This document shows, piece after piece, positions 8,299 through 16,774 of a stretch of 38,565 nt of DNA. The notes beneath the pieces were generated by a model that ran no database searches, was not told the origin of the DNA, and saw nothing but the letters and a program-made list of their open reading frames with translations. The first letter of the stretch is position 1; every line of letters starts with the position of its first letter. This DNA comes from Pseudobdellovibrionaceae bacterium (GTDB lineage Bacteria; Bdellovibrionota; Bdellovibrionia; Bdellovibrionales; Bdellovibrionaceae): NCBI GenBank assembly GCA_014378775.1, contig JACMMZ010000002.1, positions 1-38,565 on the forward strand. Reading direction: 5' to 3'. Position numbers and translations under genes: made by a program.

Positions 8299-9933
8299 AT
8301 GGCCAACAATTTATCCCATTTCAAGCGAAAATATCATTTTTTTTCATTATCGGTGGTGACTGGAATTTTCGTTGGTACTTCTTACATCCCCTTTCCTGCT
8401 TGGGCTTTGTTTTTTTGCTATATTCCCCTCTGGTTCGCACTGATAAAAGCCGAAGGCGAAAACACCACGCTGAAGACTCAATTCATGATGGCTTGGATGG
8501 CCCAGTTCATATTTACTTTGATCGGGTTCAATTGGATCTATTATACCGCCTCGGAATTTGGTCATTTAAATCCTGTTTTGTCGGGATTGGCTCTGGTGCT
8601 TTTTGCGACCTTCATGAATATCTATGTCCCGATCGCTCTGACTTCCGCCACGTGGCTGAAACGAAAATATCGACTCACGACGACTCAGCATATTTTTTTA
8701 ATGGCTTTGTTACTGTCACTTAGCGAAAGAATTTGGCCGGGTATTTTTCAGTGGAATTTGGGTTACACGCTTTTATGGATGAAGTGGCCGGTGTTTCAGT
8801 GGGCCGACACCGTGGGATTTTTAGGCCTGTCTTCTTTCATTTTTTTGATTCAAGCCACTTTGCTCACGGCATTTCTTCAATACAAAACAAATAAGAAAAT
8901 TTTTACCAGCCTGCTTGCAGGAATTTTCGTAACTTTCTTAGTCCTGCATTTAACCGGATTATCAAAAGAATCGCTTTGGTCCAAAACCGATCGCAGCGTC
9001 AGCTTCAGTATCACGCAGGGAAACATTGGAAATGAAGAAAAAATGATTTCCGAATTAGGTCGCGGTTTTCAACCGGCGATTGTTGGAAAATATATTTCCC
9101 AAACTAATGATTACTTCAGTCAAAAAATAGCGCAAGAGCCTCAGTTCAATCCCGATATTATTTTATGGCCGGAAACGGCCCTGCCTATTCCCATGGATCC
9201 TCATTTCTCTCAGAAATCGATGCAAAGTCAGATTCAAGCCCAAGTTAAACTTTGGAATTCAGTTTTGATCACGGGTGCCTATTCCAATGATCAAACAAAA
9301 CGAGATCATTTAGGATCAATCATAACGCGTAATTCTGTTTTCTTTATTGGACCAGATGGGCCTCAGCAGCCTGCCTATTACAAATCTCAACTGCTGGCCT
9401 TCGGCGAGTACATGCCCTTGGGAGAAACTTTTCCCATTCTTTACAAACTGCTTCCTTTCGTCGGAACCTTCGAACGCGGACCCGGACCGGTCGCTAAAAA
9501 ACTCTTTTTGGCCAAGCAACGAAGTGTCACAGTGGGTCCTCAAATTTGTTACGAATCCCTGGATCCTCAATTTTCCCGTGAGCTCTCAAAAAAAGGAACA
9601 GACATTATTTTTAACGTTACCAATGACTCATGGTTTGGCGATTGGGCTGAACCCTATCAGCATATGACCATGACACTCGCGCGCGCGGTTGAAGTCAGGA
9701 GACCCTTAGTTCGGGCTACCAACACAGGCTTTACTTCGGTGATTTTAGCTAACGGACAAGAGCTCGAAAGATCTAGAATGAACCAAACCTGGATGAGCAC
9801 TTATGATGTCACGTATAATTCAAAAGCTCCGCAATCGGCTTACACACGTTGGGGTCATTGGGATTGGTTACTTTTGGTGTTTGGTATTTTTTTTATTATG
9901 CTTAATCGGCCTTTGAAAACGGGGAAAAAATAA
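8299..9933 (+). CDS. lnt: Apolipoprotein N-acyltransferase Lnt
   Basis: This protein of 544 aa compares with about 512 in E. coli. It has an N-terminal block of hydrophobic segments and then a nitrilase-fold periplasmic domain. The catalytic triad is visible: Glu292 in LWPETALP, Lys362 in YYKSQLLAFGEYMPLG and Cys417 in PQICYESL. The NVTNDSWFG motif follows, and there is a last C-terminal membrane helix. Lnt adds the third acyl chain to the N-terminal Cys of lipoproteins in the inner membrane, so it matures the several lipoproteins encoded in this window. Upstream in-frame sequence runs inside the divergent gene, so the ATG at 8299 is preferred. No clear Shine-Dalgarno. mutS2 begins directly after its stop. 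Confidence 0.95.
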   Translation: MANNLSHFKRKYHFFSLSVVTGIFVGTSYIPFPAWALFFCYIPLWFALIKAEGENTTLKTQFMMAWMAQFIFTLIGFNWIYYTASEFGHLNPVLSGLALVLFATFMNIYVPIALTSATWLKRKYRLTTTQHIFLMALLLSLSERIWPGIFQWNLGYTLLWMKWPVFQWADTVGFLGLSSFIFLIQATLLTAFLQYKTNKKIFTSLLAGIFVTFLVLHLTGLSKESLWSKTDRSVSFSITQGNIGNEEKMISELGRGFQPAIVGKYISQTNDYFSQKIAQEPQFNPDIILWPETALPIPMDPHFSQKSMQSQIQAQVKLWNSVLITGAYSNDQTKRDHLGSIITRNSVFFIGPDGPQQPAYYKSQLLAFGEYMPLGETFPILYKLLPFVGTFERGPGPVAKKLFLAKQRSVTVGPQICYESLDPQFSRELSKKGTDIIFNVTNDSWFGDWAEPYQHMTMTLARAVEVRRPLVRATNTGFTSVILANGQELERSRMNQTWMSTYDVTYNSKAPQSAYTRWGHWDWLLLVFGIFFIMLNRPLKTGKK

Positions 9934-12306
9934 ATGACGAAAACAAATTATCAGATCAAGAATTTAGACTGGAATGAAATTTTAGCTCGCTTGCAAAATT
10001 ATTCAACCAGTGAAATCACCAAAAATGAAGTAGTAGCGCATACGCAACCTTTGGCGACAGCAACCTTAGCCGAGAAAAGTTTTTATGAAATCGAATCCGC
10101 CAGCTTCTTGATTTCTTCCGGCGTACGGCCTCACATGGAAAGTTTAGATCTTTACGAAGTCTGGTTTACCCGACTTCGTAAAAATGCCGTACTTAAAACT
10201 TTAGAATTAAAAGACGTTCGTCATTTTTGTCTTGAAACCATCGCCTTAAAAGAATCTTTGAAAGTTCAAGAAACGGCTTGGGCCAAAGAAATTCATGACG
10301 ATATTTTTAACGCCGAAGAACCTTTATCGGCCATTGATGCTTTGATAACGCCTAGCTGCGATATCCGTATGGATGCATCAGAGACTTTGTATCGATTATC
10401 CAAAGAAAAAGATTCCTTAGCGAAGCAGATTCAACATCAAATGGATCGTTTAATTAAAGATCACGACATTGAACATATGCTGCAGGATAAATACGTCACC
10501 ACCCGCGAAGGCCGCTGGGTTATTCCGATCAAAGGTGGACTTCAACATTACGTCCCCGGTGTGGTCCATGCCAGCTCTCAGTCTAAACAAACAGTTTACA
10601 TCGAGCCGGAAGTCACTGTCCCCTCGAACAACCGCCTTCGACAAATTGATGTGGAAATTGAAGAAGAAATTGAACGACTTCTCATTGAGGTTTCGACTTA
10701 TCTTTTTTCGCAAAAAATTCATTTTGAAAAAACCAAAAAAATTCTTTTAGCCACCGATATTATTTTAGCCAAAGCTCAATTAACTGTGCAGCTGGGAGCA
10801 GAGCCCTGTTCATTTGTTCCGGAAAATTCGCCAGAAGAAAATTTTGAAGTTCATTTGAAAGAATTATTTCATCCCTTGTTAAAATTTTCAGGGAAAAATC
10901 CGATCACCAATACGATTCAACTTGATGTTAAAAAAAGTATTCTTCTTTTATCAGGCCCGAATGCCGGTGGTAAAACCGTTTTACTTAAAGCGATTGGTTT
11001 AGCGGCGCAGATGGCTCGTTGCGGTTTACCGATTTGCGCCAGCCGCGATTCTGTTTTGCCGTTTTTCTTAAATATTGCGACTTGTATCGGAGATGCCCAA
11101 AGTGTGGATGAAGACTTAAGTACTTTCGCCGCTCACCTTAAACAACTCGATTTGGCCGTTCAATTAAAAGGCGCCAACAACCTTGTTCTGATTGATGAAA
11201 TTTGCGGCTCCACCGACCCGGAAGAAGGCAGCGCTTTAGCTCGTGCTTTCATTAATGAATATGCAAAAAACAAGGTCTACGGTGTAATCACCTCCCATTT
11301 ATCGCCTCTTAAAACCGGTTGGCACCAAGACGACGTGATTAAAAACGGATCGCTGGAATACGATACACAAACCGGTCGTCCCAGCTACAATTTTTTATCG
11401 GGCATCCCCGGCGATTCTTTAGCACTTTTGACAGCAAAACGCGTGGGCGTCAGCGCACATATTTTATCTCATGCTCACGAATATTTATCTCCGCTGGCTA
11501 AACAAAAAATTTCAAGTTTAGAAGAAATTGAAAACTTGAAAAAAGATATTGCCGGCCTTCAAGCTAAATACCGTAAAGATATTAAAGATGTTGAAAAGCG
11601 CAAACAAGATCTTGATGAGCAGATTAGAAAATTCGAAGAGACTAAAGATCGCGAATTAGAAAAAACCATCAAGCAAGCCACTAAAACGGTTGAAAGCGTC
11701 ATTTCTGAAGCGAAAGCTAAAGAGGCCATGGATAAACACCGCGCGCTTCAAGAAATTAAATTTAATTTACCGGAAATCGTTAAAGGCGGCGTTTCACAAA
11801 ATAATGCCGATTCTAAAAAAATTCAAACGGCTGAAGAATTTGCAGAAAAATTTCCACCGGGAACTAAAATCTTTGTGAACTCAATTAACCAGGATGGTAT
11901 CATTCAATCCACTCCAAATTCCAAGGGTGAAGTCTATGTGTTGTCGCAGTCGATTCGTTTACAGGTCCACTGGACCGAACTTAAACCGGCGCACAAATAT
12001 GCCAACCCCACATCACAACTTGTAAGAAGAAGCGGCGCCAGTGCGGTGTCTTTAGTCGATCAAGATCGCACGGTGGATCTACGTGGAAAAACCGTCGAAG
12101 AAGCCTTATCATCATTAGAAGACGCACTGGATTTAGCCTCCAGCCAAGAAGAAGACCGACTTAAAGTCATTCATGGTCACGGCACCGAAGCTTTGAAAAA
12201 ATCTATTCGTAGTTTTTTATCGCGGTCGGTTTACGTGAAAAAATGGAAAGCTGGAACACCAGAATCTGGCGGAGACGGTGTGACGTGGGTGGAATTGGGA
12301 CTTTAA
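9934..12306 (+). CDS. mutS2: MutS2 (Smr-domain MutS family ATPase)
   Basis: This 790-aa protein matches MutS2 length. It lacks the MutS mismatch-recognition domains and begins with the helical core. The ATPase has Walker A GPNAGGKT at 341-348, the DEDLSTFAAHL signature and Walker B LVLIDEICGSTDPEEG. A coiled coil (about 525-600) follows, then a linker domain. The C-terminal Smr endonuclease domain has DLRG (715-718) and HGHG (747-750). The family is linked to suppression of homologous recombination and, in Bacillus, to splitting of collided ribosomes; which applies here is unknown. It begins immediately after the lnt stop, so the two are probably cotranscribed. Confidence 0.95.
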   Translation: MTKTNYQIKNLDWNEILARLQNYSTSEITKNEVVAHTQPLATATLAEKSFYEIESASFLISSGVRPHMESLDLYEVWFTRLRKNAVLKTLELKDVRHFCLETIALKESLKVQETAWAKEIHDDIFNAEEPLSAIDALITPSCDIRMDASETLYRLSKEKDSLAKQIQHQMDRLIKDHDIEHMLQDKYVTTREGRWVIPIKGGLQHYVPGVVHASSQSKQTVYIEPEVTVPSNNRLRQIDVEIEEEIERLLIEVSTYLFSQKIHFEKTKKILLATDIILAKAQLTVQLGAEPCSFVPENSPEENFEVHLKELFHPLLKFSGKNPITNTIQLDVKKSILLLSGPNAGGKTVLLKAIGLAAQMARCGLPICASRDSVLPFFLNIATCIGDAQSVDEDLSTFAAHLKQLDLAVQLKGANNLVLIDEICGSTDPEEGSALARAFINEYAKNKVYGVITSHLSPLKTGWHQDDVIKNGSLEYDTQTGRPSYNFLSGIPGDSLALLTAKRVGVSAHILSHAHEYLSPLAKQKISSLEEIENLKKDIAGLQAKYRKDIKDVEKRKQDLDEQIRKFEETKDRELEKTIKQATKTVESVISEAKAKEAMDKHRALQEIKFNLPEIVKGGVSQNNADSKKIQTAEEFAEKFPPGTKIFVNSINQDGIIQSTPNSKGEVYVLSQSIRLQVHWTELKPAHKYANPTSQLVRRSGASAVSLVDQDRTVDLRGKTVEEALSSLEDALDLASSQEEDRLKVIHGHGTEALKKSIRSFLSRSVYVKKWKAGTPESGGDGVTWVELGL

Positions 12307-12461
12307 AATAGCATGCCCACGATGGTCGCTGTCATTAGTGTGGCGCAGGTCCCATTAATTTGGATGCCTATGGATGAAATATTTGAAAATTCGCCTAAGA
12401 TATAATTTGGACAATTAAAACGAAAATGCCACGTAGGATTGATTCCACAAGGCTCCTTATT
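12303..12461 (-). pseudogene. Start-less coding-like ORF between mutS2 and rluA (possible gene remnant)
   Basis: On the minus strand a 52-codon open frame runs from just after an in-frame TGA at 12462-12464 to a TAA at 12303-12305. It reads NPTWHFRFNCPNYILGEF and then NISSIGIQINGTCATLMTA. The composition (Trp, His, Cys, Phe mixed with polar residues) looks protein-like. There is no start codon until an ATG near the end. The stop overlaps the mutS2 stop on the other strand, as seen for real convergent genes here. It may be the tail of a decayed gene, or chance. I cannot name a family. Confidence 0.25.
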
Positions 12462-13110
12462 TCAGAAAAAATTTATCCAAATCGAGAGTTTTTAATTCGA
12501 ATTTATATTTTTCGTTTTTAAACTGAAATTCAAGCGATTCGGCCTCAAGCTGCATGCGTTTTTCTTGATACATATTCGCTATTTTAAGATTATATTTTTC
12601 TTCATTATAGCGGTTATCCCCCACAATCGGGTGCTTGGCCATAGCGCTGTGTTTACGAATCTGATGCTGCCGGCCACTTTTCAAAACGATTTCAACCTGA
12701 GAAAAATATTTATTCTTACGAATGAGTTTAATTTCTGTTTCAGCCGCTTTCAAATTTTGTTTATCTCCCTGAGGATTTCTTCGGCCTTCGGCTTTATCGC
12801 TGATCGGCCAGTTCCACAAAATTTTTGCCCCTTCATCGATCGCTAAAGCACCACGAAGTAAGGCAGAGTACTTTTTAACACCTTTATGTAGACTATTTTG
12901 CAAAGGCTCGTGCAGATTTTCGTTTTGTGCAATCACGACCAGCCCACTGGTTTCAAAATCCAGGCGGTTCACGAAATGTTCCGGCTTTTTTTCTGCTTTG
13001 ACGTATTCTAATAAACTAGGAGTTTGGTTGTGTACGCTCACCCCTTGAGGCTTAAATAGCACTATAAAATGATTATTTTCTGAAACAACGTGCGTGGTAG
13101 TGTATGACAT
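12457..13110 (-). CDS. RluA-family pseudouridine synthase (single catalytic domain)
   Basis: This 217-aa protein has the RluA-family catalytic motif RLDFETSGLVVIA, with Asp51 as the nucleophile. The usual preceding His is Asn (VNRLD). KYSALLRG and the GRQHQIRKH motif also match the family. There is no N-terminal S4 domain, so it is of the compact RluA/TruC kind. It isomerises uridine in rRNA or tRNA; the target site cannot be read from sequence. It is divergent from bolA with only 29 nt between the two start codons. No Shine-Dalgarno is present; see the promoter at 13118-13147. Confidence 0.88.
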   Translation of the reverse strand: MSYTTTHVVSENNHFIVLFKPQGVSVHNQTPSLLEYVKAEKKPEHFVNRLDFETSGLVVIAQNENLHEPLQNSLHKGVKKYSALLRGALAIDEGAKILWNWPISDKAEGRRNPQGDKQNLKAAETEIKLIRKNKYFSQVEIVLKSGRQHQIRKHSAMAKHPIVGDNRYNEEKYNLKIANMYQEKRMQLEAESLEFQFKNEKYKFELKTLDLDKFFLK

Positions 13111-13132
13111 GAAACAAGATATAAGATATAAA
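13104..13132 (+). promoter_or_regulatory. Putative sigma70-type promoter of bolA
   Basis: ATGACA (13104-13109), a 17-nt spacer and TATAAA (13127-13132), 7 nt before the bolA ATG at 13140. The predicted transcription start falls on the start codon. The -35 box overlaps the start codon of the divergent pseudouridine synthase gene. Confidence 0.5.
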
Positions 13133-13147
13133 TAAGTCTATGGTCAA
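13118..13147 (-). promoter_or_regulatory. Putative sigma70-type promoter of the RluA-family gene
   Basis: On the minus strand, TTGACC (13142-13147), an 18-nt spacer and TATATC (13118-13123), 7 nt before the ATG at 13110. It interleaves with the bolA promoter on the other strand, so the two promoters share about 30 bp and could exclude each other. Confidence 0.4.
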
Positions 13148-13430
13148 TCGTCACAATCGAATTATCAAAGCCTTAGAATCTTTACACCCTTCTCATCTTG
13201 AATTACTCGATGACAGTCATAAACACGCAAGCCATGTTGAACATCTCGGCGAAGCCCCAGGCTCAGGTGAAACACATTTTCGGCTGACTTTAGTGTGTGA
13301 GAAATTCGACGGTTTATCTCGAATTGACCGCCAAAGGTTGATCAACGATCTGCTAGCTGACGAATTTCAAAAGGGGCTCCATGCCTTGCAAATGAAGCTT
13401 TACTCGCCACAGGAATACGGCGCTATTTAG
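13140..13430 (+). CDS. bolA: BolA-family protein
   Basis: This 96-aa protein has the BolA layout: LELLDDSHKHASHVEH, then ETHFRLTLVCEKFDGLSR with the nucleic-acid-binding-like RQRLINDLLADEF helix. The conserved His in GLHAL is the family's Fe-S ligand when paired with a monothiol glutaredoxin. BolA proteins act in iron-sulfur trafficking or as regulators. The only glutaredoxin in the window (20446) is dithiol, so the usual CGFS partner is not here. It ends 3 nt from the convergent helicase gene. The ATG has no Shine-Dalgarno. Confidence 0.88.
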   Translation: MVNRHNRIIKALESLHPSHLELLDDSHKHASHVEHLGEAPGSGETHFRLTLVCEKFDGLSRIDRQRLINDLLADEFQKGLHALQMKLYSPQEYGAI

Positions 13431-13433
13431 GTT

Positions 13434-15458
13434 TTACTTAGGACTTGTTCGGTTCAGGAAATTTTTGACCAAATCATCGCGCTCAGATCCGACCACAGGA
13501 CGAGATCCCATCTCAAACAAAGTGTACAGCTGATTGCTGGTTTCTAATAAAAAACGTGATGGACTGACCTTGCGCACCAAACCCTGTTTTTTTCTTTCTC
13601 GGCAATAACTCAAAATCAGGCGCTCCTGGGCCCGGGTAATGCCAACGTATAATAAACGTCGCTCTTCATCAATGTCCCCGCCCAAACGTTTGTGCGGGAG
13701 CAAATCTTCCTCTAAACCGACTAAAATCACCACCGGAAATTCCAAACCTTTAGAGGCATGAAAAGTCATTAGTTGGACTTTATTTTGTTTTTCTTCGTCA
13801 TCGCCCACATCTTCACGAAGCTGCATACTGTCCACAAAAGCTTTTAAGGAATGCAGCGTTGGATCCCGGCGACCCACAAAGCTTTCTAATATTCGTCCGA
13901 CGATTTCGATCACTTGCCAACGCTTATCAAAAATAGCGCCCGATCCCGTAACCGGATCGATGGTATTTTTCATCAGATGATCCCGGTATCCAATTTCTCG
14001 CACTAAAAATTCGAATCGCTTCGAGATACTATCGCCAATGGTGTTATCTTCTAAAAGCCGGGTGGGAAATGTCCACAACCAGTTATTAAACTGATCGATG
14101 ATTTCGCCCTGTTTTTCCGAAATTTCCGCCTTAAACCATTTTTTAGAAGCCTGCGGTAAATTCAAATGATGAGTTTCAGCATAAGCGGCTAATTTTTCTA
14201 AAGTTGTATCCCCTAATCCTCGCGGAGGGACATTAAATATGCGGCGATAGGAAACTTCATCGTCGTCCATGGATTGTTTTAAAAAGGCCAGCCAATCTTT
14301 GGCTTCTTTACGATCAAAAATCGAAGTACCACCAGTAATGCTGTAGGGGATTTGATTGCGACGAAGACTGGATTCGATAAAAGCACCCTGAGTGTTCGAT
14401 CGATATAAAATGGCAATATCTTTATAATTTGCGCCTTTAGCTTTAAAGTTCATGATCTCACGGCAAACAAAATCAGCTTCTTCGTCTTCATTTTCTAACA
14501 CAAAAACTTCTGGCTTTTCATGCTCAGGTTTTTTCACTTTTTCAGATTTTAAAACTTTACCATGACGTTTTATATTTTTTTGAATTACGGCATTACCTAA
14601 ATCTAAGATGGAAGAACTTGATCGGTAATTTCGCTCTAATTTGATTACTTCGCATCGATCATAGGCTTTAGGGAAATTTAATATATTTTGAATCTCGGCC
14701 CCGCGCCAACCGTAAATAGATTGATCATCATCACCCACCACTGCCAAATTAAGATGTTTTGCCGCGATAAAATTAACCAGTTCTAATTGTTCTTTATTCG
14801 TGTCTTGAAATTCATCCACCATGATTTGCTGATATTGATTTTGGACCGTGGCCAACACCTCTGGATATTTTTTAAATAATCTTAAGGGTTCGAGTAATAA
14901 TCCTTCAAAATCGGTCACGCCCAGTTTTTTGAGTTCACGTTCATACAACGGAGTTAAGACTTCCGCCATTTCATGATACTCCGGGACAAAATCCGGAGAC
15001 GCTTTTTTCCCGCACCGATTAAGATTAATAAGATTTAAAATCTTATCGATATCAAATTTTTCTTTGGTGGAATTTTTAATATTTTTAATCAGATCTTTCA
15101 CCACGTGCTGAGAATCAGATTGATCAAGTATTCCAAACTGAGCGGGTAAACCCACCAGCTTGTAGTTTTTGCGAAGCAACTGAAGGCCAAACGAATGAAA
15201 AGTTCCTGCCCATAAACCTTTGGCTTGCTGACCGACTTTTTTTTGCACCCGCAGCTTAAGTTCACGCGCTGACTTATTCGTGAACGTCAAAACGCAAATA
15301 CTTTTACTTTCACAAATTTTTTCATCGATCAGGCGACCCGTGCGTGCCACTAAGACCGTGGTCTTACCTGAGCCGGCTCCGGCTAAAATTAATAAGGGTC
15401 CGTAGTTGTGACTGACAGCTTGCTGCTGCTCGGGATTAAGTCCCTCGAGCCAGTTCAT
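13434..15458 (-). CDS. UvrD/Rep-family superfamily 1A DNA helicase
   Basis: This 674-aa protein has all SF1A motifs: Q-motif LNPEQQQAV, Walker A AGAGSGKT (26-33), Walker B VDEFQDT (from 214), GDDDQSIYGWRGA, LERNYRSS, MTFHASKGLEFPVV and the late LLYVGITRAQERL. It unwinds DNA 3' to 5' in repair or replication restart. The length is close to Rep, and GDDDQSIYGWRG resembles Rep, but PcrA/UvrD is not excluded. The C-terminal Tudor-like module common in PcrA/UvrD is missing. A similar HPKFGIGFV segment is instead encoded by the gene directly upstream (15459-15884), whose TAA is followed at once by this ATG. Confidence 0.92.
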   Translation of the reverse strand: MNWLEGLNPEQQQAVSHNYGPLLILAGAGSGKTTVLVARTGRLIDEKICESKSICVLTFTNKSARELKLRVQKKVGQQAKGLWAGTFHSFGLQLLRKNYKLVGLPAQFGILDQSDSQHVVKDLIKNIKNSTKEKFDIDKILNLINLNRCGKKASPDFVPEYHEMAEVLTPLYERELKKLGVTDFEGLLLEPLRLFKKYPEVLATVQNQYQQIMVDEFQDTNKEQLELVNFIAAKHLNLAVVGDDDQSIYGWRGAEIQNILNFPKAYDRCEVIKLERNYRSSSSILDLGNAVIQKNIKRHGKVLKSEKVKKPEHEKPEVFVLENEDEEADFVCREIMNFKAKGANYKDIAILYRSNTQGAFIESSLRRNQIPYSITGGTSIFDRKEAKDWLAFLKQSMDDDEVSYRRIFNVPPRGLGDTTLEKLAAYAETHHLNLPQASKKWFKAEISEKQGEIIDQFNNWLWTFPTRLLEDNTIGDSISKRFEFLVREIGYRDHLMKNTIDPVTGSGAIFDKRWQVIEIVGRILESFVGRRDPTLHSLKAFVDSMQLREDVGDDEEKQNKVQLMTFHASKGLEFPVVILVGLEEDLLPHKRLGGDIDEERRLLYVGITRAQERLILSYCRERKKQGLVRKVSPSRFLLETSNQLYTLFEMGSRPVVGSERDDLVKNFLNRTSPK

Positions 15459-15884
15459 TTAGACGCGATTATGAACTAAAGATTTAATTTCATCCGCAAA
15501 GATCACTTCGATTTTATCATCGTGAGCTTTTTGCACGAAACCAATTCCAAATTTAGGGTGTGAAATTTTTTGGTTATCTTTAAACTGTAACTTAATATTA
15601 AAGGTCACGGCCTCTGAATGAGCTTGTTTTTGATTACGCAATTCGTATTCACCAGTGTGAGACGATTTACGAGCCGCAGTCTTGACCGTAGCGGCTTTGG
15701 CTTTACGAGCTTCTGATCCAGGCTTAGGTAAGCTGAATGATTTTCGGCTGTGGCAAACTTCACATTCAATTTTAGCTGTGGTCTCTGAAGTGTGTGCTAA
15801 AACTTTATGATAACGATCAATATCGCATTTTTTGCAAAAAGTATAAAAAGATTTGGCGACGGGAGGCAAAGTTAATTCACTCAT
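15459..15884 (-). CDS. Zinc-ribbon protein with a UvrD-C-terminal/Tudor-like end
   Basis: This 141-aa protein begins with a zinc ribbon formed by C17-x2-C20 and C41-x2-C44. A basic, Ala/Lys-rich linker (about 55-85) follows, then a C-terminal segment from about residue 104: KISHPKFGIGFVQKAHDDKI, then EVIFADEIKSLVHNRV. That segment matches the pattern of the Tudor-like module at the C-terminus of PcrA/UvrD helicases (HPKFGxGxV followed by strands). It sits directly upstream of a helicase that lacks this module, with no intergenic base, which suggests a split partner. Its start overlaps the upstream gene as ATGA. The similarity is from pattern reading, without an alignment. Confidence 0.7.
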   Translation of the reverse strand: MSELTLPPVAKSFYTFCKKCDIDRYHKVLAHTSETTAKIECEVCHSRKSFSLPKPGSEARKAKAATVKTAARKSSHTGEYELRNQKQAHSEAVTFNIKLQFKDNQKISHPKFGIGFVQKAHDDKIEVIFADEIKSLVHNRV

Positions 15885-16774
15885 GTATTCTCTCTTTTGA
15901 TTTGGTAAATCCGTTGGGGATCAGTTAATTTTGTCTTGTAAATTTCCGAGGCGCTTAAATAAAACGGCCCTTCGTTATTTTGAATTCGATTTTGCATAGC
16001 GATCATGGATGATTCACTCTGAGGGTCGACCACGTAACTAGTTAAACGGTATTTTTCTAAAAATGCGATGTCTTCTTCTTTGTTGAAAAATTTTTCCCAG
16101 CCATTTACATCCACTTGGCAACGATAAGTCATGGTCATAGCATGGGTATGTAGCGGTGCATAGGACCCAATCATTTCAAGGTGCCCGTAATTAGAATGCA
16201 GCCTTAATGACGGACTTCCCCACTGAGTCATTCCCGAACACTGTTCAACGTTGGCGTACCACAAAGCAAACGCTTTTGATAAAAAACCCATTCCGTAAAA
16301 TTGTTCTTCTCGCGGAAGTAAGGAATTGATGGCGCACAGATCATAAGCTACCCATTCACCTTTGTGCATAGTCGGAATAATAATAAATAAAGAAAGTGGA
16401 CACCATTCTTGATCCGTCGAATAGCCCAAAGTATCTAAAATCTTCTTTGGTAATTTCGAAGTCCGACCAGCAAAGCCCGCAATAAATCCGGGCATGGCGG
16501 CGCAATCGTAAAAGGCCCAACGAGGTATCGCCATATCCTTGTCTCCGAACGCTTTCCATTCAAGTTGGTAAATGGCCTCGGCAAACGGAAGTTCTTTAAG
16601 GTCTAAAGGATTTTTATAAATCGGTTTTTTATTTTTAAACCAATCGGTTACGTGCCGAGTTCCCGGATAAGCAATACTATTTTCCGGACGCACGAACACA
16701 TAAGGTTGAATGTCGTCTGATGCAAACCACGAAGCTTTCGACAAAATAGGATTCATTTCTGAAGTTCCCGTCAT
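15881..16774 (-). CDS. Conserved-looking cytoplasmic protein of unknown function
   Basis: This 297-aa protein (291 aa if it starts at the in-frame ATG at 16756) has no signal peptide or membrane segment. It is rich in aromatic residues: WFASDDIQPYVFVRP, RWAFYDCAAMPGF, then AYDLCAINSLLPREEQFYGMG and YGHLEMIGSYAPLHTHAMTM. The His-rich APLHTHAMTM could bind metal, but no family motif is certain. The start overlaps the fumC stop by one base (TAATG) and the end overlaps the zinc-ribbon gene (ATGA), so it belongs to the five-gene operon. A GNAT-like fold is possible but unproven. Confidence 0.72.
   Translation of the reverse strand: MTGTSEMNPILSKASWFASDDIQPYVFVRPENSIAYPGTRHVTDWFKNKKPIYKNPLDLKELPFAEAIYQLEWKAFGDKDMAIPRWAFYDCAAMPGFIAGFAGRTSKLPKKILDTLGYSTDQEWCPLSLFIIIPTMHKGEWVAYDLCAINSLLPREEQFYGMGFLSKAFALWYANVEQCSGMTQWGSPSLRLHSNYGHLEMIGSYAPLHTHAMTMTYRCQVDVNGWEKFFNKEEDIAFLEKYRLTSYVVDPQSESSMIAMQNRIQNNEGPFYLSASEIYKTKLTDPQRIYQIKRENT

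Noticed and set aside
10469-10750. 93-codon frame inside mutS2
   Set aside because: It is a +1 shadow of mutS2 with no start signal or domain.
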